Shown one piece after another: positions 7,912 to 16,178 of a stretch of 64,000 nucleotides of DNA. Each line of letters begins with the position of its first letter. Within the stretch, counting starts at the first letter, position 1. A model generated the notes under the pieces. The model saw only the letters and a list, made by a program, of their open reading frames with translations, was not told the DNA's origin and searched no databases. The DNA is from Pseudovibrio sp000156235 (GTDB lineage Bacteria; Pseudomonadota; Alphaproteobacteria; Rhizobiales; Stappiaceae): assembly GCF_000156235.1 (NCBI RefSeq), contig NZ_DS996815.1, positions 62,001 to 126,000 on the forward strand. Direction: 5' to 3'. The translations under genes were made by a program, and so were the position numbers.

Positions 7912-7946
7912 GGATAGCAAGAGAGGCGACCATTATTCGCCTCTCT
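7912..7946 (-). terminator. Stem-loop terminator after argB
   Basis: The 10-bp inverted repeat AGAGAGGCGA/TCGCCTCTCT (7937-7946 with 7920-7929) begins 11 bp after the argB stop. The following tract is only moderately T-rich, so read-through into the nucleotidase gene is possible. Confidence 0.6.
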
Positions 7947-7956
7947 GAAGCTGCCA

Positions 7957-8844
7957 TTAAGGTACGATAAGGGTACCTGCACCGTGGTCGGTGAAGAGTT
8001 CCAGAAGGACAGCGTGAGCGACTTTACCGTCAACAATCACCACGCCTTCTACGCCCTGATCAAGGGCTTCAAGGCAGGTCTCAACTTTCGGGATCATACC
8101 GCCAGAGATGGTGCCGTCTTCAATCAAAGCACGAGCACCAGCACGGGTCAGCTGCTTGATCAGCTTGCCGTCTTTATCCAGAACGCCCGGCACATCGGTA
8201 AGGAACAACAAGCGTTTGGCGTTCAAGGAACCCGCAATCGCACCAGCAAAGGTGTCAGCGTTGATGTTGTAGGTCGCACCATCACGCCCCGGAGCTACAG
8301 GAGCAACAACAGGAATGAGATCACGCTCAAGGATCAGCTCAAGCACTTTGGCATTCACCGCCTCAGGCTCGCCAACGAAACCAAGATCAAGAATTTCTTC
8401 AATCTTGGAATCTGGATCACGATGTTTGCGGTGCAGCTTACGGGCAGTGACCATGTCGCCATCCTTGCCGCAAAGACCGATAGCGCGGCCACCTTCACGG
8501 TTGATGTCCGCAACAATGCCTTTGTTGATGGAGCCTGCCAGAACCATCTCAACCACTTCAACGGTTGCCTGGTCAGTGACACGCAGGCCGCCTTTGAACT
8601 CGCTCTTGATGTTCAGCCGATCCAGCATGGAGCCGATCTGAGGTCCGCCACCATGAACAACAACAGGATGCACACCAGACTGACGCAGCAGAGTAATGTC
8701 TCGGGCAAAAGCGCGGGAAAGGGAGTCATCTCCCATAGCATTACCGCCGTACTTTACAACAACACGTCGGTCATCATAGCGCTGCATATAAGGAAGAGCT
8801 TGGGCAATGACGTGCGCACGATTACTGGATTCCGAGAAACTCAT
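7957..8844 (-). CDS. argB: N-acetylglutamate kinase
   Basis: ArgB phosphorylates N-acetyl-L-glutamate in arginine biosynthesis (cytoplasmic, amino acid kinase fold). Visible signatures are VVVKYGGNAM near the N-terminus, VVVHGGGPQIG (the glycine-rich nucleotide loop), GLCGKDGD, and NINADTFAGAIAGSLNAKRL with the LTDVPGVLDKDG stretch. The length is 295 residues from the ATG at 8844. The frame is open 14 codons further upstream, but the MSFSESSNRA start agrees better with homologues. The N-terminal extension of about 20 residues before VVVKYGG is typical of arginine-sensitive hexameric enzymes, so feedback inhibition by arginine is plausible. Confidence 0.96.
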   Translation of the reverse strand: MSFSESSNRAHVIAQALPYMQRYDDRRVVVKYGGNAMGDDSLSRAFARDITLLRQSGVHPVVVHGGGPQIGSMLDRLNIKSEFKGGLRVTDQATVEVVEMVLAGSINKGIVADINREGGRAIGLCGKDGDMVTARKLHRKHRDPDSKIEEILDLGFVGEPEAVNAKVLELILERDLIPVVAPVAPGRDGATYNINADTFAGAIAGSLNAKRLLFLTDVPGVLDKDGKLIKQLTRAGARALIEDGTISGGMIPKVETCLEALDQGVEGVVIVDGKVAHAVLLELFTDHGAGTLIVP

Positions 8845-8990
8845 AGCGATTTGTACACCTGGAGAAAACAATGGATTGATACGCAAATCACACGGACTGC
8901 GTGTGAAGTATATAACCGCATTATGATCACGTCACAAATGTTCAGTCATCCCCGCCTGCGTGGATTTACTCAAGTAAAAGAGGAAATTGT

Positions 8991-9610
8991 CTAATGCCTC
9001 TCACGCAGATAATCCGCAAAACCAGCTTCTCCGGCAGGTGCAGAGAATAAGTAGCCCTGTGCATTTGTGCAGCCGCTGCTTTCCAAGAGCTTCATTTGCT
9101 CTTCGGTTTCAACACCCTCGGCAGTCACTTCCATATCGAGCAGATGAGCAAGCTCGATGAGGTGAGCACAGGCGGTGCTGTGAACGGCGGAGTTCGGCAC
9201 GCCAGACATAAAGCTACGGTCGATCTTGATCCGGTCAACCGGACAATCCAGCAGATGCTTCATGGAGGCAAAGCCGGTGCCGAAGTCATCAAACGCAACA
9301 GAGATACCCAGCTCCTGCAGCTGACGCAAGTTCTCAATGGCATGCGGTGCACGGTCCAGATCAATCCGTTCTGTCACTTCAAGCTCTAAGAAATGCCCGG
9401 GAGTGCCAGTGTCCTGTAAAATCTTTTGAATGCGGGAGACAATGTACTGATCAACAAACATCCTGCCGCAAATGTTCACGGAGATCTTGAAGTTCGGATC
9501 AACTAAATTGCTCCACCCGCTGCGCGCCTTACACGCTTCACGGATCACCCAATAGCCCACGTCCTTGCCAAGGCAGCTCCGGCACAATGTAGTGATGAAA
9601 CGGGAAGGGG
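8991..9610 (-). CDS. EAL-domain protein (cyclic-di-GMP phosphodiesterase-like), N-terminus lost in the assembly gap
   Basis: The frame runs into the N-run without an in-frame start, so this is a partial gene. What remains is the C-terminal three quarters of an EAL domain: KISVNICGRMF, the metal-binding FLELEVTERI, VAFDDFGTGFASMKHL, KIDRSFM and TAEGVET. The metal ligands and the DDFG motif of active c-di-GMP phosphodiesterases are present. The eponymous E-x-L motif would lie in the missing part. The ~10 residues next to the gap do not match the family, whereas LGKDVGYWVIREAC resumes in register, so contig-end errors are likely. It interrupts the engB-argB order seen in relatives. Any N-terminal sensory or GGDEF domain is unknown. 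Confidence 0.8.
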
Positions 9611-9630
9611 NNNNNNNNNNNNNNNNNNNN
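9611..9630. other. Assembly gap (20 N)
   Basis: Twenty consecutive N bases interrupt the EAL-domain gene. The true gap size is unknown. Confidence 0.99.
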
Positions 9631-10067
9631 CTGCCGGGCCTTGTACCATTTCTTGAAGTTCAGACCTGCCAGCAACAATGTCGGCAGAGTATGAATGAAA
9701 CGCCACGTATAAGTCAGTGCATTGGTAATCGCGTGCTCAGGTACGAGCGCCCAATGATGACGGAGGGATGGAGTTGCGCACATACCTCATCCCCTTTTCT
9801 TCGCAGCAGCACTGTGATTGTGATCTTGTTTGTCTTTTCCAGACATTCGACGACCTCCCCTTCGACGACGGTCTGTCTATATTCGGGGGGTAAATTGACC
9901 CAAGGTCAAGAAGAGGTTAAGGGCGCTTGGGGAAAAGGCAGCAAAACGTGAGAACAAGGGATTTTCAACAAATTGCAGGATGGACAAGGGCAGTCGGATA
10001 TGTTTGCAGGACCACCGTCCAAAATAGAAAAGGCGCAGAGAATTATGAGCCCTGCACCTTGAAATCG
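9631..10067. other. Gene-poor stretch beyond the gap
   Basis: No ORF here can be linked to the EAL gene or to a known family. One minus-strand frame (9631-9783) stays open but its translation is not recognisable. It may be the remainder of the EAL gene's upstream region or part of an element that broke the assembly. Confidence 0.4.
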
Positions 10068-10718
10068 TTAGCCGTAGCTGACCAGCTGAGCGATCTCAGC
10101 GCGTAGATCATCCATGCCAAGGCCTTTTTCCGAAGAGGTGGCAATGACTTCCGGATGTGCAGCAGGACGTTTCGCGAGCACTTTCAGCGTCTCTTCTTTC
10201 ATGCGCTGAAGCTGTCCCGGTTTCAGTTTATCGGCTTTGGTAAGCACGACCTGATAAGGAACCGCAGCTTTGTCCAGAATCGCCATAGCATCAAGATCGT
10301 TCTTCTTGATGCCGTGGCGTGAGTCGATCAGTGAAAAAACACGACGCAAGGTGCTTCGGCCACGCAGGTAATCAAAAATGAGTGAGGTCCACGCATCCAC
10401 CATACCCTTTGGCGCTTCCGCGTAACCGTAGCCAGGCATGTCGACAATCTTGAGCATGGAGTGCTCAGCACCAAAGAAGTTCAGCATCTGCGTACGGCCC
10501 GGCGTGTTGGACGTACGAGCCAACGCCTTCTTGCCGGTGAGCTTGTTGATCAGGCTGGACTTACCAACGTTGGAACGACCAGCAAAAGCGATCTCAATGC
10601 CATCAAGCACAGGAAGCTGATGCATCTCTTTCACACTGGTAATGAATTCCCAAGGACGCGCAAACAGAAGGCGTCCCGCCTCCAGTTGTTCTGCTGAATA
10701 TTCTTTTTCTGAGCTCAT
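10068..10718 (-). CDS. engB: Ribosome biogenesis GTPase EngB/YsxC/YihA
   Basis: The 216-residue TRAFAC GTPase assists large-subunit ribosome assembly and is usually essential. The motifs are FAGRSNVGKSSLIN (G1), the T of SNTPGRTQMLNFF (G2), VDMPGYG (G3), LTKADKL (G4) and ATSSEKG (G5). The ATG at 10718 is preferred because the MSSEKEYSAEQLEAGR start resembles homologues and AAAGGCAGGG lies upstream; a TTG at 10739 is also in frame. It follows yidC in the conserved alphaproteobacterial rpmH-rnpA-yidC-engB order, but a strong terminator after yidC (10828-10856) suggests separate or attenuated transcription. Confidence 0.95.
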   Translation of the reverse strand: MSSEKEYSAEQLEAGRLLFARPWEFITSVKEMHQLPVLDGIEIAFAGRSNVGKSSLINKLTGKKALARTSNTPGRTQMLNFFGAEHSMLKIVDMPGYGYAEAPKGMVDAWTSLIFDYLRGRSTLRRVFSLIDSRHGIKKNDLDAMAILDKAAVPYQVVLTKADKLKPGQLQRMKEETLKVLAKRPAAHPEVIATSSEKGLGMDDLRAEIAQLVSYG

Positions 10719-10827
10719 GCCCTGCCTTTTAACCTGCAATCTCGATTTGGTCGAGTGGTGTTTTGCAATGCTCTGCCTTTATGTCCGGCACACCAGAACT
10801 CTGCCAATAACAACGGTTCATTCAACG

Positions 10828-10856
10828 AAAAAAACGCGGCCCTAAGACCGCGTTTT
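10828..10856 (-). terminator. Terminator of yidC
   Basis: On the minus strand a 9-bp stem AAAACGCGG/CCGCGTTTT (10848-10856 with 10831-10839) is followed by a run of T, 24 bp after the yidC stop. Confidence 0.85.
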
Positions 10857-10879
10857 CAATCTCTGTCATCTGAGAAAGC

Positions 10880-12691
10880 TTACTTGCTCTCTTCCTTAGG
10901 CTTGCGCTTGAAAGTCGCTTTCAAGTTGTCAAACAACTCAAGCTTTACGCCCTGACGACGCATGATAACACCTTGCTGCAAAACAGAGAGGGTGTTGTTC
11001 CATGCCCAGTAGATCACAAGACCAGCTGGGAAGGTCGCCAACATGAAGGTAAAGATCACTGGCATCCAGTTGAAGATCATCTGCTGTGCAGGCTCAGCTG
11101 GTGCCGGGTTCATCTTCATCTGCAGGAACATGGTGATACCCATGATCAGAGGCCAAACACCAATCATCAGGAATGTTGGAGGATCCCAAGGGATCAGACC
11201 AAACAGGTTGAAGATGGTGGTTGGGTCTGGAGCAGAAAGATCCTGAATCCATCCGAAGAACGGTGCATGGCGCATCTCGATGGTGACGAACAGAACCTTA
11301 TAGAGCGAGAAGAAGACCGGGATCTGGATCAGCATTGGCAAACAACCTGCCAACGGATTGATCTTCTCAGTCTTATACAGCTCCATCATGGCCTGCTGCT
11401 GCTTCTGCTTGTCGTCCTTATACTTCTCGCGGATTTCAGTCATCTTCGGCTGAACAAGCTTCATACGGCTCATGGAGACGTAGGATTTGTTAGCCAGCGG
11501 GAAGAAGATTGCTTTCACAATCACGGTTACGAGCAGGATCGCAATACCGAAGTTACCAACCAGAGAGTAGAGCCAGTCAATGGTCCAGAACATCGGCTTG
11601 GTCAGGAAGTAGAACCAACCCCAGTCGATCATCAGGTCGAAGTTCAGAATATCGTAGGAATTCTGATAGCCATCGATCAGACTGGTAATCTTCGCACCAG
11701 CATAGAGCAGGGAAGAGTTGGTGATCTTCGCGCCGTCAACTACTTGTGTTGCGCTGCCGAGATAGTCACTCTGGAAGTTCTGAGTACGTGCATTGTAAGA
11801 GAAGTTCGGCTGGAATTCTGTACCCGGAGTTGGGATCAGAGTTGCCGCCCAGTACTTATCGGTAAAGCCGAGCCAGCCCATGTTGGCACGACCTGGGCGA
11901 ATGCTGCCGTCATCAATCAGATCAGAGTAGTTGATTTCCTGCAGGCCTTCGTCGCCAATCACGCCAATAAGACCTTCGTGCAGAACGAAGAAACCAGCGG
12001 TCTCAGGCTCACCGTTACGTGCGATCAGGCCATATGGGTACAGCTGAACGTTCTGACCAGAGTTGTTCTGAACTTCCTGATCGACAGTGAACATGTAGTT
12101 CTCGTCAACAGAGAAGGTACGCTTGAACACCAGACCTTCACCATTGTCCCAGTTCAGGACGATTGGAGAAGATGGGGTCAGATTGCCGGAAGTCTCTGCA
12201 GTCCAGACGGTTTCAGCGTTTGGAAGCTTGATCTGTACACCCGGGTCTGCAACCCAGCCATGTTCTGCATAGTAAGGAGCAGGGCTGCCTTTTGGTGAGA
12301 ACAGAACAACGGTTTCGCTGTCCTTGGCGATGGTCTGACGGTAGCCCTTCAGGCGAAGGTCATCCAGCTTCGCACCCTTCAGGTTTACGGAGCCGGAGAG
12401 GCTAGGGGTATCAATGGTCAGACGAGGAGATGCAGCCAGTGCCTGTTCGCGACTGACGAATGATTGCGCAGCGGTTCCGCTTTCGGTTCCTGGGGCAGTC
12501 ACCTGGCCGGATGCACCTTCAGGCAGTGCAACGGGGGAGCTGGAACCGGCTTGTTGTGCATCGTTTGCCAGCTGCGCCTGTTGCGCTTCCTGCTGAGCTT
12601 CTAACTGTGGTCCGGCAATAAAATATTGCCAGCCCAATAGCACAACCAGCGACAGGACGATCGCTACGATCATATTGCGATTATCGTTCAT
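10880..12691 (-). CDS. yidC: Membrane protein insertase YidC
   Basis: YidC inserts and folds inner-membrane proteins alone or with SecYEG. At 603 residues it has the gram-negative architecture: an N-terminal transmembrane segment (MIVAIVLSLVVLLGWQYFI), a long periplasmic P1 domain (about residues 60-350), and a five-helix insertase core with ANKSYVSMSRMKLVQPKM, the cytoplasmic coiled region rich in K and Q, and NPLAGCLPMLIQIPVFFSLY. The basic C-terminal tail may contact the ribosome. The ATG at 12691 is preferred over a GTG at 12703, because homologues begin MNDNRNM. It follows rnpA on the same strand. Confidence 0.97.
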   Translation of the reverse strand: MNDNRNMIVAIVLSLVVLLGWQYFIAGPQLEAQQEAQQAQLANDAQQAGSSSPVALPEGASGQVTAPGTESGTAAQSFVSREQALAASPRLTIDTPSLSGSVNLKGAKLDDLRLKGYRQTIAKDSETVVLFSPKGSPAPYYAEHGWVADPGVQIKLPNAETVWTAETSGNLTPSSPIVLNWDNGEGLVFKRTFSVDENYMFTVDQEVQNNSGQNVQLYPYGLIARNGEPETAGFFVLHEGLIGVIGDEGLQEINYSDLIDDGSIRPGRANMGWLGFTDKYWAATLIPTPGTEFQPNFSYNARTQNFQSDYLGSATQVVDGAKITNSSLLYAGAKITSLIDGYQNSYDILNFDLMIDWGWFYFLTKPMFWTIDWLYSLVGNFGIAILLVTVIVKAIFFPLANKSYVSMSRMKLVQPKMTEIREKYKDDKQKQQQAMMELYKTEKINPLAGCLPMLIQIPVFFSLYKVLFVTIEMRHAPFFGWIQDLSAPDPTTIFNLFGLIPWDPPTFLMIGVWPLIMGITMFLQMKMNPAPAEPAQQMIFNWMPVIFTFMLATFPAGLVIYWAWNNTLSVLQQGVIMRRQGVKLELFDNLKATFKRKPKEESK

Positions 12692-12740
12692 CGACTGGAT
12701 CACTCATTTTCAAAAGGGTGGAATAAACATTCATCACTGG

Positions 12741-13145
12741 TCAGTCCGCCTGCACTTTATCATGTGGAGGTTTAGAATTTGCCAGCGAATTCGGTTTTGA
12801 TCGGATAGGGCGAGATTTGCGAGGCTTGAACGCATTCTTCACACTGCCTTTGAGATCTTTTAGAAGATCCTCGAAGGGCTGGGAAAGTGCTGCTCTCCGG
12901 CCAACCAGAACATAGTCGGCGCCAGTCTGGGCAATATCCAAATCGAGAGATGCGACAGCGGCTCGTAGTCGGCGCTTAATACGACTGCGCTCAACTGAGT
13001 TCCCGGTTTTCTTGGTGACCGTGTAACCCATCCGAGGGGCGCCATCACTGCGGGTTTTAGCCGCTTGAAGCACAAAAGCACGCCGAGCTGTCCTTCCGCC
13101 TTTTGCAACGGTAAGAAACTCGGAGCGCTTTTTGAGTGTTTTCAT
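12741..13145 (-). CDS. rnpA: Ribonuclease P protein component
   Basis: The 134-residue basic protein is the RNase P protein subunit for tRNA 5' maturation. It shows the MKTLKKRSEFLTVAKGGR start and the RNR-type signature KKTGNSVERSRIKRRLR near residues 45-60. The ATG at 13145 is chosen because homologues begin there; an open extension to 13199 overlaps the rpmH spacer. A lysine- and arginine-rich tail follows the fold. It is transcribed between rpmH and yidC. Confidence 0.95.
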   Translation of the reverse strand: MKTLKKRSEFLTVAKGGRTARRAFVLQAAKTRSDGAPRMGYTVTKKTGNSVERSRIKRRLRAAVASLDLDIAQTGADYVLVGRRAALSQPFEDLLKDLKGSVKNAFKPRKSRPIRSKPNSLANSKPPHDKVQAD

Positions 13146-13207
13146 GTTTTTGCGGCGGAACTTGTGTTCAATGTTTATGAAGTGAATGCCGCCGCGCAAC
13201 GTCGCGA

Positions 13208-13342
13208 TTAAGCGCTAAGACGCTTACGACCCTTAGCACGACGACGTGCCAGAACCTGGCGGCCATTTTTGGTTGCCATACGTGCCCGGAAGCCGTGGCG
13301 ACGCTTGCGAACAAGGTTGCTCGGTTGGAAAGTACGCTTCAT
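13208..13342 (-). CDS. rpmH: 50S ribosomal protein L34
   Basis: This 44-residue, highly basic protein begins MKRTFQPSNLVRKRRHGF and ends RRRAKGRKRLSA, the full canonical L34. It is the first gene of the rpmH-rnpA-yidC unit, 62 bp before rnpA, and is preceded by a strong promoter at 13477-13505. Confidence 0.97.
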   Translation of the reverse strand: MKRTFQPSNLVRKRRHGFRARMATKNGRQVLARRRAKGRKRLSA

Positions 13343-13476
13343 TTTATTACCCTAGCAGAGCCATTGGCTCCAACTTAAACGTTAATTTGGATTGTGCGTC
13401 TTGTCCCCGAAGTCACCGCGACTTTATTCAAGTTACAGGACCTTGCGCATGGGACACGCACTCCTATTCGTCGGCG

Positions 13477-13505
13477 CTTATATTAGTGTGAGCCCTTCAA
13501 GTCAA
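13477..13505 (-). promoter_or_regulatory. Sigma70-type promoter of rpmH-rnpA-yidC
   Basis: On the minus strand TTGACT (13505-13500) and TATAAG (13482-13477) are separated by exactly 17 bp, about 135 bp before the L34 start. The rest of the 13343-13785 spacer shows no gene; it also contains the upstream region of the divergent TVP38 gene. Confidence 0.75.
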
Positions 13506-13785
13506 TAATTGCTGTGCTGGAATCTGCGATATCCTGACTCTTTATTCCCTCACGCGAGCGTGTACAGGTGTTACCCCCCATTCAAAACCCAGTGAAACTA
13601 CGGGCAATGCACGAACCTGTGATAACACCGGAGGTCTTTCTGATTGTATGAAAATTCTAACGCATCAATTCGTTAGGCAGTTGGCCTGCAAAAAACATAG
13701 TAACCTATTCGGTTTAGATTGGCTAAGAACACAGAGGTTTCGGTTCTTATCGGTCTGAACTCTGAAACCACCTAAGGAAAAGCCC

Positions 13786-14562
13786 ATGGGAATCACGGAA
13801 CACAACGATAACAAGTCATCAGCTGACGGAGCCCTTGGCTTCATCAAACGCTGGGGACTGCTATTTGTTATCCTTGCCGTGTCCGCCTATGGCATCTCTC
13901 AGGGTTGGCATCAGCAGATTACGATCAGCAACCTGATCAAAAATCAGCAGTTGCTGGCAAATTATCTGGCTGAGTATCCGGTCCTGACCCCACTCATCTA
14001 TTTCGTAGTCTACACGCTCGCAGTTGCGCTGTCCTTCCCAGGCGCATCTCTGCTGACGATTGCCGGTGGTTTCCTGTTTGGTTGGTTCTTTGGTGGATTG
14101 CTCACTGTTGTCGCAGCAACCATTGGTGCCGCACTGCTCTTCATCGCAGCAAAAACCTCTGTTGGTGCGACACTTAAAGAAAGAGCAGGGCCATTCCTTG
14201 ATAAAATGTCTGAAGGGTTCCGCAAGAACGCGTTCAGCTACCTTCTCTTCCTGCGTCTGACACCAGTCTTCCCATTTTGGCTGGTCAACATCGCTCCAGC
14301 GCTGTTCCACGTTCCGCTGACTACATACCTCATCGCAACATTTGTGGGCATTATCCCAGGCACCTTCGCATATGCCTTCGTTGGTGCAGGTCTGGACAGT
14401 GTGATCCTCGCGCAGGAACAGGCAAATCCGGGTTGTTCTGCAGCGGGTACATGCGAAGTGGAGATCTCCGCACTGATCACACCTGAATTGATCTGGGCAT
14501 TTGCAGCTCTTGGCTTGGTTGCGCTCATCCCACCAATCATTCAGCGCTTCCGCGGCAAATAA
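13786..14562 (+). CDS. TVP38/TMEM64 (VTT-domain) family membrane protein
   Basis: The 258-residue polytopic inner-membrane protein has a VTT/SNARE-associated domain: the FPGASLLTIAGGFLFGWFFG motif, a conserved LRLTPVFPFWLVNIAPALF stretch with the Arg and Pro typical of the fold, and GIIPGTFAYAFVGAG. The family includes DedA-like proteins linked to lipid flipping or selenite handling; the function here is unknown. A good AAGGAA ribosome site precedes the ATG. It is followed 40 bp later by a flavin disulfide oxidoreductase, a pairing also seen in other bacteria that suggests a shared redox role. Confidence 0.85.
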   Translation: MGITEHNDNKSSADGALGFIKRWGLLFVILAVSAYGISQGWHQQITISNLIKNQQLLANYLAEYPVLTPLIYFVVYTLAVALSFPGASLLTIAGGFLFGWFFGGLLTVVAATIGAALLFIAAKTSVGATLKERAGPFLDKMSEGFRKNAFSYLLFLRLTPVFPFWLVNIAPALFHVPLTTYLIATFVGIIPGTFAYAFVGAGLDSVILAQEQANPGCSAAGTCEVEISALITPELIWAFAALGLVALIPPIIQRFRGK

Positions 14563-14602
14563 TTCTCAGACAAGATCAATTTCGAAATTACGGACTTTCT
14601 CG

Positions 14603-16048
14603 ATGACCAATAACAATAATGCAAAAACTTTGACCCCAGACATCTGCGTGATTGGCGCTGGTTCAGGCGGCCTTTCCGTCGCTGCTGCCGCAGCAGCCTT
14701 CGGCGTGGATGTTGTTCTGATCGAAAAAGGTAAAATGGGTGGTGACTGCCTCAACTACGGCTGCGTTCCATCCAAAGCAATCATCGCAGCAGGCAAAGCG
14801 GCGGCGACTTTCCGTTCCTCCGAAAAGTTCGGCGTAGGCGCACACGAGCCTGAGATCGATTTCTCTAAAGTGAATGACCATGTCCACGATGTCATCGCGA
14901 CCATTGCCCCTCATGACTCTGTAGAGCGCTTTGAAGGGCTGGGTGTGAACGTTATTCAAGGAGCGGGCGAGTTTATCTCTGCCGATACCGTAAAAGTCGG
15001 TGAACAACTCATAAAAGCGCGTCGCTATGTGGTTGCCACTGGGTCCAGCGCAGCAGTTCCACCAATCCCTGGCATCGAAAACACGCCATACCTGACCAAC
15101 GAAAACCTTTTTGAACTGACAGAACGCCCTGAGCACCTCATTATTATTGGTGCAGGTCCAATCGGCATGGAAATGGCTCAGGCACATCGCCGCCTCGGAA
15201 GTCGCGTAACTGTTATCGAAGCTCTGCGCCCGTTGGCGGTGACAGATCCGGATCACGCTGCTCAAGTCATTCGCAAGATGGAAGCTGAGGGCGTTGAGAT
15301 CCTTGCTAACACCAAGGTCAATGCTGTTGAACGAACTGATAGTGGCGTCAAAGTCTCCATCAAAGTGGATGATGAGGCCGAAGGCACTGTTGAAGGCACG
15401 CATCTTCTGATCGCAGCTGGTCGTGCTCCAAATGTCTCTTCCTTAGGCCTGGAAGCTGCTGGCATTGAGTACACCCGCAAGGGTATCAAGACAGACGATG
15501 GCCTACGCACAACCAACCGCAAGGTTTATGCGATTGGTGATGTCGCGGGTGGTGCGCAGTTCACCCACGCCGCAGGAGCGCACGCATCTCTGGTCATCCG
15601 TTCCATCCTGTTCCGTATGCCAATCAACCACAACAGCATCACCATGCCTGCTGTGACTTATACTGAACCCGAGATTGGTCAGGTTGGTCTCTCTGAGCAG
15701 CAAGCGCGTGAGCAGTATGGTGACAAATTGAAAGTCCTCACAGCCGAATTCTCCGGAAACGACAGAGCGCTGGCAGAAGGTAAGGGCGAAGGTCAGGTCA
15801 AGCTACTGACAAACGGCAAAGGCCAGCTCGTGGGTGCATCCATTGTTGGTCCAGGTGCTGGTGAGCAGATCGGTCTACTGGCTCTTATGATCTCGCAGAA
15901 GCTGAAAGTCGGCGCGCTCCTCGGTGTTGTCTTCCCGTACCCAACACTAAATGAAGCAATTCGCAGGGCTGCACTTACGTATTATGCGGATGCCCCTAAA
16001 AATCCTTGGGTTCGCAGAATTCTGGCGCTTCTGAGAAAATTTGGATGA
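14603..16048 (+). CDS. FAD/NAD(P)-dependent pyridine nucleotide-disulfide oxidoreductase (MerA/Lpd-like)
   Basis: The 481-residue flavoprotein has the N-terminal FAD site VIGAGSGGLS and the redox-active disulfide GGDCLNYGCVPSK (Cys49/Cys54). The second Rossmann site IIIGAGPIGMEMA binds NAD(P)H, and YAIGDVAGG closes the FAD site, followed by a C-terminal dimerisation domain. Where dihydrolipoamide dehydrogenase has a catalytic His (HPTLSE), this protein has Tyr (YPTLNE), as in mercuric reductases, but the MerA C-terminal Cys pair is missing. It is therefore neither a standard Lpd nor a standard MerA. The ATG at 14603 is chosen to start the conserved domain; the frame opens earlier inside the upstream gene. 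It probably works with the TVP38 protein. Confidence 0.88.
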   Translation: MTNNNNAKTLTPDICVIGAGSGGLSVAAAAAAFGVDVVLIEKGKMGGDCLNYGCVPSKAIIAAGKAAATFRSSEKFGVGAHEPEIDFSKVNDHVHDVIATIAPHDSVERFEGLGVNVIQGAGEFISADTVKVGEQLIKARRYVVATGSSAAVPPIPGIENTPYLTNENLFELTERPEHLIIIGAGPIGMEMAQAHRRLGSRVTVIEALRPLAVTDPDHAAQVIRKMEAEGVEILANTKVNAVERTDSGVKVSIKVDDEAEGTVEGTHLLIAAGRAPNVSSLGLEAAGIEYTRKGIKTDDGLRTTNRKVYAIGDVAGGAQFTHAAGAHASLVIRSILFRMPINHNSITMPAVTYTEPEIGQVGLSEQQAREQYGDKLKVLTAEFSGNDRALAEGKGEGQVKLLTNGKGQLVGASIVGPGAGEQIGLLALMISQKLKVGALLGVVFPYPTLNEAIRRAALTYYADAPKNPWVRRILALLRKFG

Positions 16049-16178
16049 CGCACTTGTGATCGGCTGTGAGAGAAGTGTGTTGCTTGGCACACGTCATCTG
16101 CTAAAAATGAGTAAGGCATAGCGCGTAACAACAATCTGCGCTGCACGATCATTGTGTACCAACTCATCAGGTAGGTGG

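Noticed and set aside
9631..9783. Open minus-strand frame beyond the gap as the EAL gene's N-terminus
   Set aside because: The translation matches neither EAL nor GGDEF nor a sensor domain, and the frame relation across the unknown gap cannot be set.
10973..12298. 441-residue ORF opposite yidC
   Set aside because: It is the antisense shadow of a clear, conserved gene and has no family signal.
13208..13785. Chromosome replication origin near rpmH/rnpA
   Set aside because: dnaA, gidA and par genes are absent and no cluster of DnaA boxes was seen; the gene order is the usual alphaproteobacterial block away from the origin.
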